From NCBI RefSeq assembly GCF_007565055.1, contig NC_044568.1, positions 43,790,156 through 43,854,155 on the forward strand: a stretch of DNA of 64,000 bases. The letters run 5' to 3'. The notes beneath the pieces were generated by a model. That model had not been told where the DNA came from and made no database searches. It was given only the letters and a program-made list of their open reading frames with translations. Of this stretch, positions 11,588 through 22,476 are shown one piece after another. Positions within the stretch are counted from its first letter, which is position 1, and each line of letters opens with the position of its first letter. The position numbers and the translations under genes are program-made. Source of the stretch: Rhinopithecus roxellana. Lineage: Eukaryota > Chordata > Mammalia > Primates > Cercopithecidae.

Positions 11588-13647
11588 GAAACTTCTTGGT
11601 GATGTGTGAATTCATCTCACAGAGTTACACTTATGTTTCGTGGAGCAGTCCATTAACACTGTCTTTGGGGAACCTGAGAAGGGCTTCTTTGGATCGCATT
11701 GAGGCCTACGCTGAAAAAGGAAATTTCATCAGTTCAAAACGTGAAAGAAGCTTTCTGAGAAACTTCTTTCTGATCAGTGAGTTCAAATCACGACTTACAA
11801 CTGAGACATCAGGAAGCAGTTTTCTAACACTCTTTTCGTGGAAACTGCATAGAGATATTCGGGAACCCACAGGGGCCCATGGTGAAAAAGGAAATATCCT
11901 CACATAATAACTAGAGAGTAGCTAACAGAGAGATTGCTTTCTGATGTGTGACTTCATCACACAGAGTTCCACCCTTCCCTTCTTGGAACAGTTTGCTAAC
12001 ACTGTTGTCGTGGATTCTGCGAAGCGATATTTGGGAGCCCATAGGGGCCCATGGTGCGAAAAGAAGTATCCTCACATAATAACTAGAGAGAAGCTTTCTG
12101 AGGGATTGCTTTCCGATATGTGACTTCATCACACAGAGTTGCACACTTCCCTTCTTGGAACAGTTTGCTAACACTGTTGTCGTGGATTCTGCAAAGTGAT
12201 ATTTGGGAGCTCATTGAGGGCTATGGTTAAAAAGGAAATATCCTCAGATTAAAACTGGAAAGAAGCCTTCTGAGAAACTGGATTGCCATGAGTGAATGCA
12301 ACTCACAGAGTTACACGTTTCTCTTCAGTGATCAGTTTGTTAACACAGTTTTCTGGAAATCTGCACCTTGATACTTTATACCGCAATGCAGCTTGCGGTG
12401 ACAAAGGAAATATCCTCAGATGAAAACTGGAAAGAAGCTTTCTGAGAAACTTCGAGGTGATGTGTGAATTCATCTCACAGAGGTACACTTATGTTTCGTG
12501 GAGCAGTCCTTTAACACTGTCTTTGAGGAACCTGAGAAGGGCTTCTTTGGATCGCATTGAGGCCTATGCTAATAAAGGAAATTTCATCAGTACAAAACGT
12601 GAAAGAAGCTTTCTGAGAAACTCCTTTGTGATCAGTGAGTTCATCTCACTGACTTACAACTTAGACCTCAAGAAGCAGTTTGCTAACACTCATTTCGTGG
12701 AAACTGCAAAGTGATATTTGGGAGCCCATAGGGGCCCATGGTGAAAAAGGACATATCCTCACATAATAACAAGAGAGAATCTTTCTGAGAGATTGCTTTC
12801 TGATGTGTGACTTCATCACACAGAGTTCCACCGTTCCCTTCTTGGAACAGTGTGCTAACACTGTTGTCGTGGCTTCTGCAAAGTGATATTTGGGAGCCCA
12901 TAGGGGCGCAGGGTAAAAAAGGAAGTATCCTCACATATAAACTAGGGAGAAGCTTTCTGAGAGATTGCTTTCTGATGTGTGACTTCATCACACACAGTTC
13001 CAACCTTCGCTCCTTGGAACAGTTTGCTAACACTGTTTTCGTGGTTTCTGCAAAGTGATATTTGGGAGCTCATTGAGGGCTATGGTGAAAAAGGAAATAT
13101 CCTCAGATAAAAACTGGAAAGAAGCCTTCTAAGAAACTGCATTGAAATGTTTGTATGCAAGTCACTGAGTTACACGTTTCTCTTCAGTGATCAGGTTGTT
13201 AACACAGTTTTCTGCAAACCTGCCATTAGATACTTCAAAGCACAATGAAGTTTACGGTGACAAAGGAAATATCCTCAGGTGACAACTAGAAAGAGTCATT
13301 CTTAGAAACTTCTTGGTGATGTGTGAATTCATCTCACAGCGTTACACTTATGTTTCATGGAGCAGTCCATTAACACTGTCTTTGAGGAAAATGAGAAGGG
13401 CTTCTTTGGATCGCATTGAGGCCTACGCTGATAAAGGAAATTTCATCAGTTCAAAACGTGAAAGAAGCTTTCTGAGAAACTTCTTTCTGATCAGTGAGAT
13501 CATCTCAAATTCTTATAACTTAGATCTCAGGAGACAGTTTTCTAACACTGTTTTCGAGGGAACTGCAAAGTGATATTTGGGAGCCCTTAGGCGCCCATGG
13601 TGAAAAAGGAAGAATCCTCACCTAAAAACTAGAGAGAAGCTTTCTGA

Positions 13648-14004
13648 GATATTGCTTTCTGATGTGTGACTTCATCACACAGAGTTCCACCCTTCCCTTC
13701 TGGGAACAGTTTGCTAACAGTGTTGTCATGGATTCTGCAATGGGATATTTGGGAGCCCATAGGGGCCCACGGTGAAAAAGGATCAGTGATCAGTGAATAT
13801 CCTCACATAAGAACTAGAGAGAAGCTTTCTGAGAGATTGCTTTCTGATGTGTGACTTCATCACACAGAATTCCACCCTACGATTCTTGGAACAGTTTGCT
13901 AACACTGTTGTCGTGGATTCTGCAAAGTGATATTTGGGAGCCCACAGGGGCCAATGGTGAAAAAGGAAATATCCTCACATAATAACTTGAGAGAAGCTTT
14001 CTGA
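13648..14004 (+). repeat. C-C pair, tandem copy 1 (357 bp)
   Basis: Two C monomers, the first with the 13-bp insertion and the second with aattccaccctacgattctt. The pair is repeated immediately downstream with few differences. Confidence 0.8.
13781..13796 (+). repeat. 13-bp insertion marker in a C monomer (copy 2)
   Basis: Same gatcagtgatcagtga insertion. It is followed by a C monomer with the variant aattccaccctacgattctt. Confidence 0.8.
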
Positions 14005-14361
14005 GAGATTCCTTTCCGATGTGTGAGTTCATCACACAGAGTTCCACCCTTCCCTTCTGGGAACAGTTTGCTAACACTGTTGTCATGGATTCTGCAAAGT
14101 GATATTTGGGATCCCATAGCGGCCCATGGTGAAAAAGGATCAGTGATCAGTGAATATCCTCACATAATAGTTAGAGAGAAGCTTTCTGAGAGATTGCTTC
14201 CTGATGTATGACTTCATCACACAGAATGCCACCCTACGATTCTTGGAACCATTTGCTAACACTGTTGTCGTGCATTCTGCAAAGTGATATTTGGGAGCCC
14301 TCAGGGGCCAATGGGGAAAAAGGAAATATCCTCACATAATAACTTGAGAGAAGCTTTCTGA
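14005..14361 (+). repeat. C-C pair, tandem copy 2 (357 bp)
   Basis: Second copy of the pair at 13648-14004. It begins with the variant gagattcctttccgatg. It shows that C number in this eight-monomer unit grew by duplication of a two-monomer block. Confidence 0.8.
14138..14153 (+). repeat. 13-bp insertion marker in a C monomer (copy 3)
   Basis: Same insertion, 357 bp after copy 2, as part of a duplicated C-C pair. Confidence 0.8.
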
Positions 14362-15391
14362 GAGATTCCTTTCTGATGTGTGACTTCATCACACAGAGTT
14401 CCACCCTTCCCTTCTTGGAACAGTTTGCTAACACTGTTGTCGTGGATTCTGGAAAGTGATGTTTTGGAGCTCATTGAGGCCTATGGTGAAAAAGGAAATA
14501 TCCTCAAATTAAAACTGGAAAGAAGCCTTCTGAGAAACTACGTTGTCATGTGTCAATGCATCTCCCAGAGTTACACGTTTCTCTTCAGTGATCAGTTTGT
14601 TAACACAGTTTTCGGGAAATCTGCAATGAGATACTTCCTAGCGCAATGAAAATTATGGTGACTAAGGAAATATCCTCAGATGAAAACTAGAAAGAAGCTT
14701 TCTTAGAAACTTCTTATTTATGTGTGAATTCATCTCACAGAGTTACACTTATGTTTCGTGGAGCAGTCCATTAACACTGTCTTTGAGGAACCTGAGAAGG
14801 CCTTCCTTGGATCGCAATGAGGCCTATGCTGATAAAGGAAATTTCATTATTTCAAAACGTGAAAGAAACTTTCTGAGAAACTTCTTTCTGATCAGTGAGT
14901 TCATCTCACAGACTTACAACTTAAACCTCAGGAAGCAGTTTGCTAACACTATTTTCGTGGATTCTGCAAGGTGATATGTGGGAGCCCATAGGGGCCCATG
15001 GTGGGAAAGGAAGTATCCTCACATAAATACTAGAGAGAAGCTTTCTGAGAGATAGCTTTCTGATGTGTGACTTCATCACACAGAGTTCCACGCTTCCCTT
15101 CTTGGAAGAGTTTGCTAACCCTGTTGTCGTGGATTCTGCAAAGTGATAAATGGGAGCTCTTTGAGGGCTATGGTGAAAAAGAAAATATCCTCAAATTAAA
15201 ACTGGAAAGAAGCCTTCTGAGAAACTGCATTGCCATGTGTGAATGTAACTCACAGATTTACACGTTTCTCTTCAATGATCAGTTTGTTAACACAGTTTTC
15301 TGGAAATCTGCAATTAGATACTTCATAGTGCAATGAAGCTTACGGTGACAAAGGAACTATCCTCAGATGAAAACTAGAAAGAAGCTTTCTT

Positions 15392-15402
15392 AGAAACTTC
15401 TT
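15392..15402 (+). repeat. Target-site duplication, left of L1-A
   Basis: agaaacttctt immediately before the first base of L1-A. The same 11 bases follow its poly-A tail at 21582-21592. Confidence 0.9.
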
Positions 15403-16433
15403 GGGGCGGAGCAAGATGGCTGAATAGGAACAACTCCAGTCTCCAACTCCCATCGCGAGCGACACAGAAGACCGGTGATTTCTGCATTTTTAAATGATAT
15501 GCTGGGGTCATCTCACTAGGGAGTGCTGGAAAATCGGTGCTGGTCAGCTGCTGCAGCCTGACCAGCGTGAGCTGAAGCAGGGCGAGGCATCGCCTCACCT
15601 GGAAGCCAAGGGGAAAGGGAATCCGTTTTCCTAGCCGGGGGAACTGAGACACACGTCACCTGGAAAATCGGGTAACTCCCACCCCAATACTGCGCTTTAA
15701 GCAGACAGTCACACCAGGAGAATATATCCCACACCTGGCTGGGAGGTTGCCATGCCCACGGAGCCTCCCTCACTGCTAACACAGCAGTCTGCGGCGATCT
15801 ATCCGCAAGGCAGCAGCGAGGCTGGGGGAGGGGCGCCCGCCATTGCTGAGGCTTTAGTAGGTAAACAAAGCCGCTGGGAAGCTCGAACTGGGTGGAGCTC
15901 ACAGCAGCTCAAGGAAGCCTGCCTGTCTCTGTAGTCTCCATCTCTGGGGACAGCGCACAGCTGAAGACCAACAGGGGAAGCAGCAGGGGCCGGTGCAGAC
16001 GTGAACGACTCTGTCTGACCGCTTTGGGGAGAGCCGTGGATCTCCCAACGCGGAGGTTGAGATCTGAGAACGGACAGACTGCCTGCTCAGGTGGGTCCCT
16101 GACCCCTGAGGAGCCTAGCAGGGAGACATCCCCCACTAGGGGCAGTCTGATACCCCACACCTCACAGGGTGGAGTACACCCCTGAGAGGAAACTTCCAAA
16201 GGAAGAGTCAGACAGGTACACTCGCTGTTCAGCAATATTCTATCTTCGGCAACCTCTGCTGCTGATACCCAGGCAAACAGGGTCTGGAGTGGACCTCAAG
16301 CAATCTCCAACAGACCAACAGACAGTCCTTCTGACTGTCAGAAGGAAAACTATCAAACAGGAAGGACACCTATACCAAAACCCCATCAGTACGTCACCAT
16401 CATCAAACACCAGAGACAGATAAAACCACAAAG
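15403..16433 (+). promoter_or_regulatory. L1-A 5' UTR / internal promoter
   Basis: About 1,030 bp of GC-rich sequence before ORF1, containing the L1 internal RNA polymerase II promoter by family knowledge. The first bases include a YY1-type site. CpGs remain fairly frequent compared with the AT-rich satellite around it. It differs from the L1-B 5' UTR more than the ORFs do: about 15 mismatches in the first 200 nt by eye. Confidence 0.8.
15413..15420 (+). promoter_or_regulatory. YY1-type site in L1-A 5' UTR
   Basis: aagatggc at position +11 of the element. In human L1 a YY1 site here sets accurate transcription start. Conservation suggests the same role in the source element; use in this copy is unknown. 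Confidence 0.6.
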
Positions 16434-17450
16434 ATGGGGAAGAAGCAGGGCAGAAAAGCTGGAAATTCAAAAAATAAGAGGGCATCTCCCCCTGCAAAGG
16501 AGTGCAGCCCATCGCCAGCAACGGATCAACGCTGGTCAGAGAATGACTTTGACAAGATGAGAGAAGAAGGCTTCAGTCCATCAAACTTCTCAGAGCTAAA
16601 GGAGGAATTACGTACCCAGCGCATAGAAACTAAAAATCTTGAGAAAAGAGTGGAAGAATTGACAGCTAGACTAATTAATGCAGAGAAGATCATAAACGAA
16701 ATGACAGAGATGAAAACCATGACACGAGAAATATGTGACAAATGCACAAGCTTCAGTAACCGACTGGATCAACTGGAAGAAAGAGCATCAGCGATTGAGG
16801 ATCAAATGAATGAAATGAAGCGAGAAGAGAAACCAAAAGAAAAAAGAAGAAAAAGAAATGAACAAAGCCTGCAAGAAGTATGGGATTATGTAAAAAGACC
16901 AAATCTACGTCTGATTGGGGTGCCTGAAAGTGAGGGGGAAAATGGAACCAAGTTGGAAAACACTCTTCAGGATATCATCCAGGAGAACTTCCCCAACCTA
17001 GTAGGGCAGGCCAGCATTCAAATTAAGGAAATACAGAGAACGGAACAAAGATACTCCTCCAGAAGAGCAACTCCAAGACACATAATTGCCAGATTCACCA
17101 AAGTTGAAATGAAGGAAAATATCTTAAGGGCAGCCAGAGAGAAAGGTCGGGTTACCCACAAAGGGAAGCCCATCAGACTAACAGCAGATCTCTCGGCAGA
17201 AACTCTACAAGCCAGAAGAGAGTGGGGGCCAATATTCAACGTTCTTAAAGAAAAGAATTTTCAACCCAGAATTTCATATCCAGCCAAACTAAGTTTCATC
17301 AGTGAAGGAGAAATAAAATCCTTTACAGATAAGCAAATGCTTAGAGATTTTGTCACCACCAGGTCTGCCTTACAAGAGACCCTGAAGGAAGCCCTAAACA
17401 TGGAAAGGAACAACCGGTCCCAGCCATTGCAAAAACATGCCAAAATGTAA
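16434..17450 (+). CDS. L1-A ORF1p, RNA-binding chaperone, intact 338 codons
   Basis: Uninterrupted reading frame of 338 codons, the usual primate ORF1p length, starting at an ATG directly after the 5' UTR. ORF1p is a trimeric RNA-binding and nucleic-acid chaperone protein that coats L1 RNA in cytoplasmic particles. Visible parts are a basic N-terminus (1-50), a coiled coil with heptad leucines (about 52-150), an RRM-like domain (about 155-252, with LRLIGVPE at 158-165 and RHIIARFT at 215-222), and a C-terminal domain (about 260-325, with Arg261 and YPAKLSF at 282-288). The ORF is retained although ORF2 is broken. This may be chance or may mean a fairly young copy. Whether it is expressed from within satellite chromatin cannot be told. 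Confidence 0.9.
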   Translation: MGKKQGRKAGNSKNKRASPPAKECSPSPATDQRWSENDFDKMREEGFSPSNFSELKEELRTQRIETKNLEKRVEELTARLINAEKIINEMTEMKTMTREICDKCTSFSNRLDQLEERASAIEDQMNEMKREEKPKEKRRKRNEQSLQEVWDYVKRPNLRLIGVPESEGENGTKLENTLQDIIQENFPNLVGQASIQIKEIQRTEQRYSSRRATPRHIIARFTKVEMKENILRAAREKGRVTHKGKPIRLTADLSAETLQARREWGPIFNVLKEKNFQPRISYPAKLSFISEGEIKSFTDKQMLRDFVTTRSALQETLKEALNMERNNRSQPLQKHAKM

Positions 17451-17513
17451 AGACCATCGAGGCTAGGAAGAAACTGCATCAACTAACGAGCAAAATAACC
17501 AGTTAATATCATA

Positions 17514-20500
17514 ATGACAGGATCAAGTTCACACAACAATATTAACCTTAAATGTTAATGGACTAAATGCTCCAATTAAAAGACACAGACTGGCAAACTG
17601 GATAAAGAGTCAAGACCCATCAGTCTGCTGTATTCAGGAGACCCATCTCACATGCAGAGACATACATAGGCTCAAAATAAAGGGATGGAGGAAGATCTAC
17701 CAAGCAAATGGAGAACAAGAAAAAGCAGGGGTTGCAATCCTAGTCTCTGATAAAACAGACTTTAAACCGTCAAAGATCAAAAGAGACAAAGAAGGCCATT
17801 ACATAATGGTAAAGGGATCAATTCAACAGGAAGAGCTAACCCTCCTAAATATATATGCACCCAATACAGGAGCACCCAGATTCATAAAGCAAGTCCTTGG
17901 AGACGTACAAAGAGACTTAGACTCCCATACAATAATAATGGGAGACTTCAACACACCACTGTCAACATTAGACAGATCAACGAGACAGAAAGTTAACAAG
18001 GATATCCAGGAATTGAACTCATCTCTGCACCAAGCGGACCTAATAGACATCTATAGAACTCTCCACCCCAAATCAACAGAATATACATTCTTCTCAGCAC
18101 CACATCGCACTTATTCCAAAATCGACCACATAATTGGAAGTAAAGCACTCCTCAGCAAATGTACAAGAACAGAAATTATAACAAACTGTCTCTCAGACCA
18201 CAGTGCAATCAAACTAGAACTCAGGACTAAGAAACTCAATCAAAACCGCTCAACTACATGGAAACTGAACAACCTGCTCCTGAATGGCTACTGGGTACAT
18301 AACGAAATGAAAGCAGAAATAAAGATGTTCTTTGAAACCAATGAGAACAAAGATACAACATACCAGAATCTCTGGGACACATTTAAAGCAGTGTGTAGAG
18401 GGAAATTTATAGCACTAAATGCCCACAAGAGAAAGCAGGAAAGATCTAAAATTGACACTCCAACATCACAATTAAAAGAACTAGAGAGGCAAGAGCAAAC
18501 ACATTCAAAAGCTAGCAGAAGGCAAGAAATAACTAAGATCAGAGCAGAACTGAAGGAGATAGAGACACAAAAAAAACCCTCCAAAAAATCAATGAATCCA
18601 GGAGTTGGTTTTTTGAAAAGATCAACAAAATTGACAGACCATTAGCAAGGCTAATAAAGAAGAAAACGGAGAGGAATCAAATAGACGCAATAAAAAATGA
18701 TAAAGGGTATATCACCACCGACCCCACAGAAATACAAACAACCATCAGAGAATACTATAAACCCCTTTACGCAAATCAACTAGAAAATCTAGAAGAAATG
18801 GATAATTTCCTGGACACTTACACTCTCCCAAGGCTAAACCAGGAAGAATTGGAATCCCTGAATAGACCAATAGCAGGCTATGAAATTGAGGCAACAATTA
18901 ATAGCCTACCCACCAAAAAAAGTCCAGGACCAGATGGATTCACAGCTGAATTCTACCAGAGGTACAAGGAGGAGCTGGTACCATTCCTTCTGAAACTATT
19001 CCAATCAATAGAAAAAGAGGGAATCCTCCCTACCGCATTTTATGAGGCCCACATCATCCTGATACCAAAGCCTGGCAGAGACACAACAAAAAAGAGAATT
19101 TTAGACCAATATCTCTGATGAACATCGATGCAAAATTCTCAATAAAATACTGGCAAACCGGATTCAGCAGCACATCAAAAAGCTTATCCACCATGATCAA
19201 GTGGGCTTCATCCCTGGGATGCAAGGCTGGTTCAACATTCGCAAATCAATAAACGTAATCCAGCATATAAACAGAACCAAAGACAAGAACCACATGATTA
19301 TCTCAATAGATGCAGAAAACGCTTTTGACAAAATTCAACAGCCCTTCATGCTAAAAACGCTCAATAAATTCGGTATTGAGGGAACGTACCTCAAAATAAT
19401 AAGAGCTATTTATGACAAACCCACAGCTAATATCATTCTGAATGGGCAAAAACTGGAAAAATTCCCTTTGAAAACTAGCACAAGATAAGGATGCCCTCTC
19501 TCACCACTCCTATTCAACATGGTCTTGGAAGTTCTGGCTAGGGCAATCAGGCAAGAGAAAGAAATCAAGGGTATCCAGTTAGGAAAAGAAGAAGTCAAAT
19601 TGTCCCTGTTTGCAGATGACATGATTGTATATTTAGAAAACCCCATTGTCTCAGCCCAAAATCTCCTTAAGCTGATAAGCAACTTCAGCAAAGTCTCAGG
19701 ATACAAAATTAATGTGCAAAAATCACAAGCATTCTTATACACCAGTAACAGACAAGCAGAGAGCCAAATCAGGAATGAACTTCCATTCACAATTGCTTCA
19801 AAGAGATTAAAATACCTAGGAATCCAGCTTACAAGGGATGTAAAGGACCTCCTCAAGGAGAACTACAAACCACTGCTCAGTGAAATCAAAGAGGACACAA
19901 ACAAATGGAAGAACATACCATGCTCATGGATAGGAAGAATCAATATCGTGAAAATGGCCATACTGCCCAAGGTGATTTATAGATGCAATGCCATCCCCAT
20001 CAAGCTACCAATGAATTTCTTCACAGAATTGGAAAAAACTGCTTTAAAGTTCATATGGAACCAAAAAAGAGCCCGCATTGCCAAGACAATCCTAAGTCAA
20101 AAGGACAAAGCTGGAGGCGTCACGCTACCTGACTTCAAACTACACTACAAGGCTACAGTAACCAAAACAGCATGGTTACTGGTACCAAAACAGAGATATA
20201 GACCAATGGAACAGAACAGAGTCCTCAGAAATAATACCACACATCTACAACCATCTGATCTTTGACAAACCTGAGAGAAACAAGAAATGGGGAAAGGATT
20301 CCCTATTTAATAAATGGTGCTGGGAAAATTGGCTAGCCATAAGTAGAAAGCTGAAACTGGATCCTTTCCTTACCCCTTATACGAAGATTAATTCAAGATG
20401 GATTAGAGACTTAAATGTTAGACCTAATACCATAAAAACCCTAGAAGAAAATCTAGGTAGTACCATTCAGGACATAGGCATGGGCAAGGACTTCATGTCT

Positions 20501-21339
20501 AAAACACCAAAAGCAACGGCAGCAGAAGCCAAAATTGACAAATGGGATCTAATTAAACTAAAGAGCTTTTGCCCAGCAAAAGAAACTACCATCAGAGTGA
20601 ATAGGCAACCTACAGAATGGGAGAAAATTTTTGCAACCTACTCATCTGACAAAGGGCTAATATCCAGAATCTACAAAGAACTCAAACAAATATACAAGAA
20701 AAAAACAAACAACCCCATGAAAAAGTGGGCAAAGGATATGAACAGACATTTCTCAAAAGAAGACATTCATACAGCCAACAGACACATGAAAAAATGCTCA
20801 TCATCACTCGCCATCAGAGAAATGCAAATCAAAACCACAATGAGATACCATGTCACACCAGTTAGAATGGCAATCATTAAGAAGTCAGGAAACAACAGTT
20901 GTTGGAGAGGATGTGGAGAAATAGGAACACTTTTACACTGTTGGTGGGATTGTAAACTAGTTCAACCATTATGGAAAACAGTATGACAATTCCTCAAGAT
21001 CTAGAACTAGATGGACCATAAGACCCAGCCATCCCACTACAGGGTATATACCCAAAGGATTATAAATTAGTCAACTACAAGAACACATGCACACGTATGT
21101 TTATTGCGGCACTATTCACAATAGCAAAGACTTGGAATCAACCCAAATGTCCATCTGTGACAGACTGGATTAAGAAAATGTGGCACATATACACCATGGA
21201 ATACTATGCAGCCATAAAAAAGGATGAGTTTGCGTCCTTTGTAGGGACATGCATGCAGCTGGAAACCATCGTTCTTAGCAAACTATCACAAGAAGAGAAA
21301 ACCAAACACCGCATGTTCTCACTCATAGGTGGGAACTGA
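17514..21339 (+). pseudogene. L1-A ORF2 remnant (endonuclease/reverse transcriptase)
   Basis: ORF2p normally has about 1,275 residues: APE-type endonuclease, Z region, reverse transcriptase and Cys-rich C-terminus. Here the frame starts at 17514, 63 nt after ORF1. A 2-nt loss near 17536 leads to a stop at about 17556. The endonuclease frame then stays open to 18645, with GDFNTPL, SKIDHI and LSDHSAI recognisable. Further damage: two extra A in a run near 18570, single-base losses near 19090 and 19130, a TAA at 19486-19488 where L1-B has a Gln codon, an extra T near 20167, a TGA for Trp at 20984-20986, and a base loss near 20998. The reverse-transcriptase motif FADD is still encoded at 19609-19620. 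The natural end FSLIGGN-stop is at 21339. Confidence 0.9.
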
Positions 21340-21581
21340 ACAATGAGATCACTTGGACTCGGGAAAGGGAATATCACACACGGGGGCCTATCATGGGGAG
21401 GGGGGAGGAGGGAGGGATTGCACTGGGGAGTTATACATGATATAAATGATGAATTGATGGGTGCTGACGAGTTGATGGGTGCAGCACACCAACATGGCAT
21501 AAGTATAAATATGTAACAAAACTGCACGTTATGCACATGTACCCTAGTACTTAATGTATAATAAAAAAAAAAGAAAAAAAA
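21340..21581 (+). other. L1-A 3' UTR, G-rich tract and A tail
   Basis: Contains a polypurine G tract at 21395-21417 with runs of 4, 6, 2, 3 and 3 G, able in principle to form a G-quadruplex as in other L1 3' UTRs. A likely poly-A signal AATAAA lies at 21560-21565, followed by an interrupted A-rich tail to 21581. It differs from the L1-B 3' UTR at about 17 positions in 240 nt by eye. Confidence 0.8.
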
Positions 21582-21592
21582 AGAAACTTCTT
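21582..21592 (+). repeat. Target-site duplication, right of L1-A
   Basis: agaaacttctt after the A tail; the A monomer then continues with agtgatgtgtgaattc. Confidence 0.9.
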
Positions 21593-22133
21593 AGTGATGT
21601 GTGAATTCATCTCACTGAGTTACACTTCTGTTTCATGGAGCAGTCAGTTAACACTGTCTTTGAGGAACCTGAGAAGGGCTTCTTTGGATCGCATTGAGGC
21701 CTACCCTGATAAAGGAACTTTATGAGTTCAAAACGTTAAAGAAGCTTTCTGAGAAACTTCTTTCTGATCAGTGAGTTCATCTCACATATTTACAAACTTA
21801 GACCTCAGGAAGCAGTTTGCTAACACTCTTTCCGTGGAAACTGCAAAGTGATATTTGGGAGCCCATAGGGGCCCATGGTGAAAAAGGAAATATCCTCACA
21901 TAATAACTAGAGAGAAGCTTTCTGAGAGATTGCTTTCTGATGTGTGACTACATCACACAGAGTTCCAACCTTCCCTTCTGGAACAGTTTACTAACACTGT
22001 TGTCGTGGATTCTGCAAAGTGATATTGGGAGCCCATAGGGCCCATTGTGAAAAAGGAAGTATCCCCAGATAATAACTAGAGAAAAGCTTTCTGAGAGATT
22101 GCATTCTGATGTGTGACTTCATCACACAGAATT

Positions 22134-22304
22134 CCACCCTACCATTCTTGGAACAGTTTGCTAACACTCTTGTCGTGGATTTTGCAAAGTGATATTTGGG
22201 AGCCCATAGGGGCCAATGGTGAAAAGGAAGTATACTCACATAATAACTAGAGAGAAGCTTTCTGAGAGATTCCTTTCCGATGTGTGACTTCATCACACAG
22301 AGTT
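22134..22304 (+). repeat. Single C monomer, tandem copy 1 (171 bp)
   Basis: Runs from ccaccctaccattcttgg and includes the variants cactcttgtcgtggatttt and ggaagtatactcac. The next 172 bp repeat it almost exactly. Confidence 0.8.
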
Positions 22305-22476
22305 CCACCCTACCATTCTTGGAACAGTTTGCTAACACTCTTGTCGTGGATTTTGCAAAGTGATATTTGGGAGCCCATAGGGGCCAATGGTGAAAAAGGA
22401 AGTATACTCACATAATAACTAGAGAGAAGCTTTCTGAGAGATTCCTTTCCGATGTGTGACTTCATCACACAGAGTT
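22305..22476 (+). repeat. Single C monomer, tandem copy 2 (172 bp)
   Basis: Near-identical to 22134-22304; the difference I see is one base in an A run. This is a recent one-monomer duplication. Confidence 0.8.

Larger units (their letters stand above)
1..15402 (+). repeat. Alpha-satellite array, block 1 (A-B-Cn-D-E units)
   Basis: Head-to-tail diverged alpha-satellite monomers of about 171 bp. The diagnostic alphoid segments are present in each, for example gaaacttctttctgatg, catctcacagagttac, tctgcaaagtgatatttggg and the ggtgaaaaaggaaatatcc stretch. Units begin with an A monomer at 80, 1465, 2323, 3007, 3863, 4557, 5244, 6102, 6961, 7647, 8677, 9360, 10217, 11075, 11588, 12446, 13305, 14706 and 15393. 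Their monomer counts are 8, 5, 4, 5, 4, 4, 5, 5, 4, 6, 4, 5 (hybrid), 5, 3, 5, 5, 8 and 4; the last unit is split by L1-A. Bases 1-79 are the tail of an E monomer. Same-type monomers differ by several percent by eye. There is no gene in this block. Confidence 0.96.
15403..21581 (+). mobile_element. L1-A: full-length LINE-1, inactive
   Basis: A 6,179-bp LINE-1 with 5' UTR, ORF1, 63-nt inter-ORF spacer, ORF2, 3' UTR and A-rich tail. It begins ggggcggagcaagatggctg, the usual full-length L1 start. It is flanked by an 11-bp target duplication and lies 10 bases into an A monomer. The 5' UTR and 3' UTR (for example ttatgcacatgtaccctag) resemble Old World monkey L1s as I remember them. ORF1 is intact but ORF2 has several frameshifts and stops, so it cannot move autonomously. 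See L1-B (52794-58857) for the paired insertion. Confidence 0.95.

Noticed and set aside
11911..12174. Open frames of 60-100 codons on the - strand across C and D monomers, repeated throughout the array
   Set aside because: These are again satellite frames without stops. They follow monomer boundaries, differ by indels from copy to copy and show no known protein feature.
12457..12714. A recurrent open frame of about 86 codons spanning A and B monomers on the + strand (for example also 30674-30934 and 50563-50823)
   Set aside because: The frame is a by-product of the A-B monomer sequence repeating many times. It has no promoter, no start context and no domain, and it is broken in many copies. 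It is not a gene family.
17018..17239. Antisense open frames inside L1 ORF1 and ORF2
   Set aside because: They overlap well-explained L1 coding sequence on the other strand and are shadows of it.
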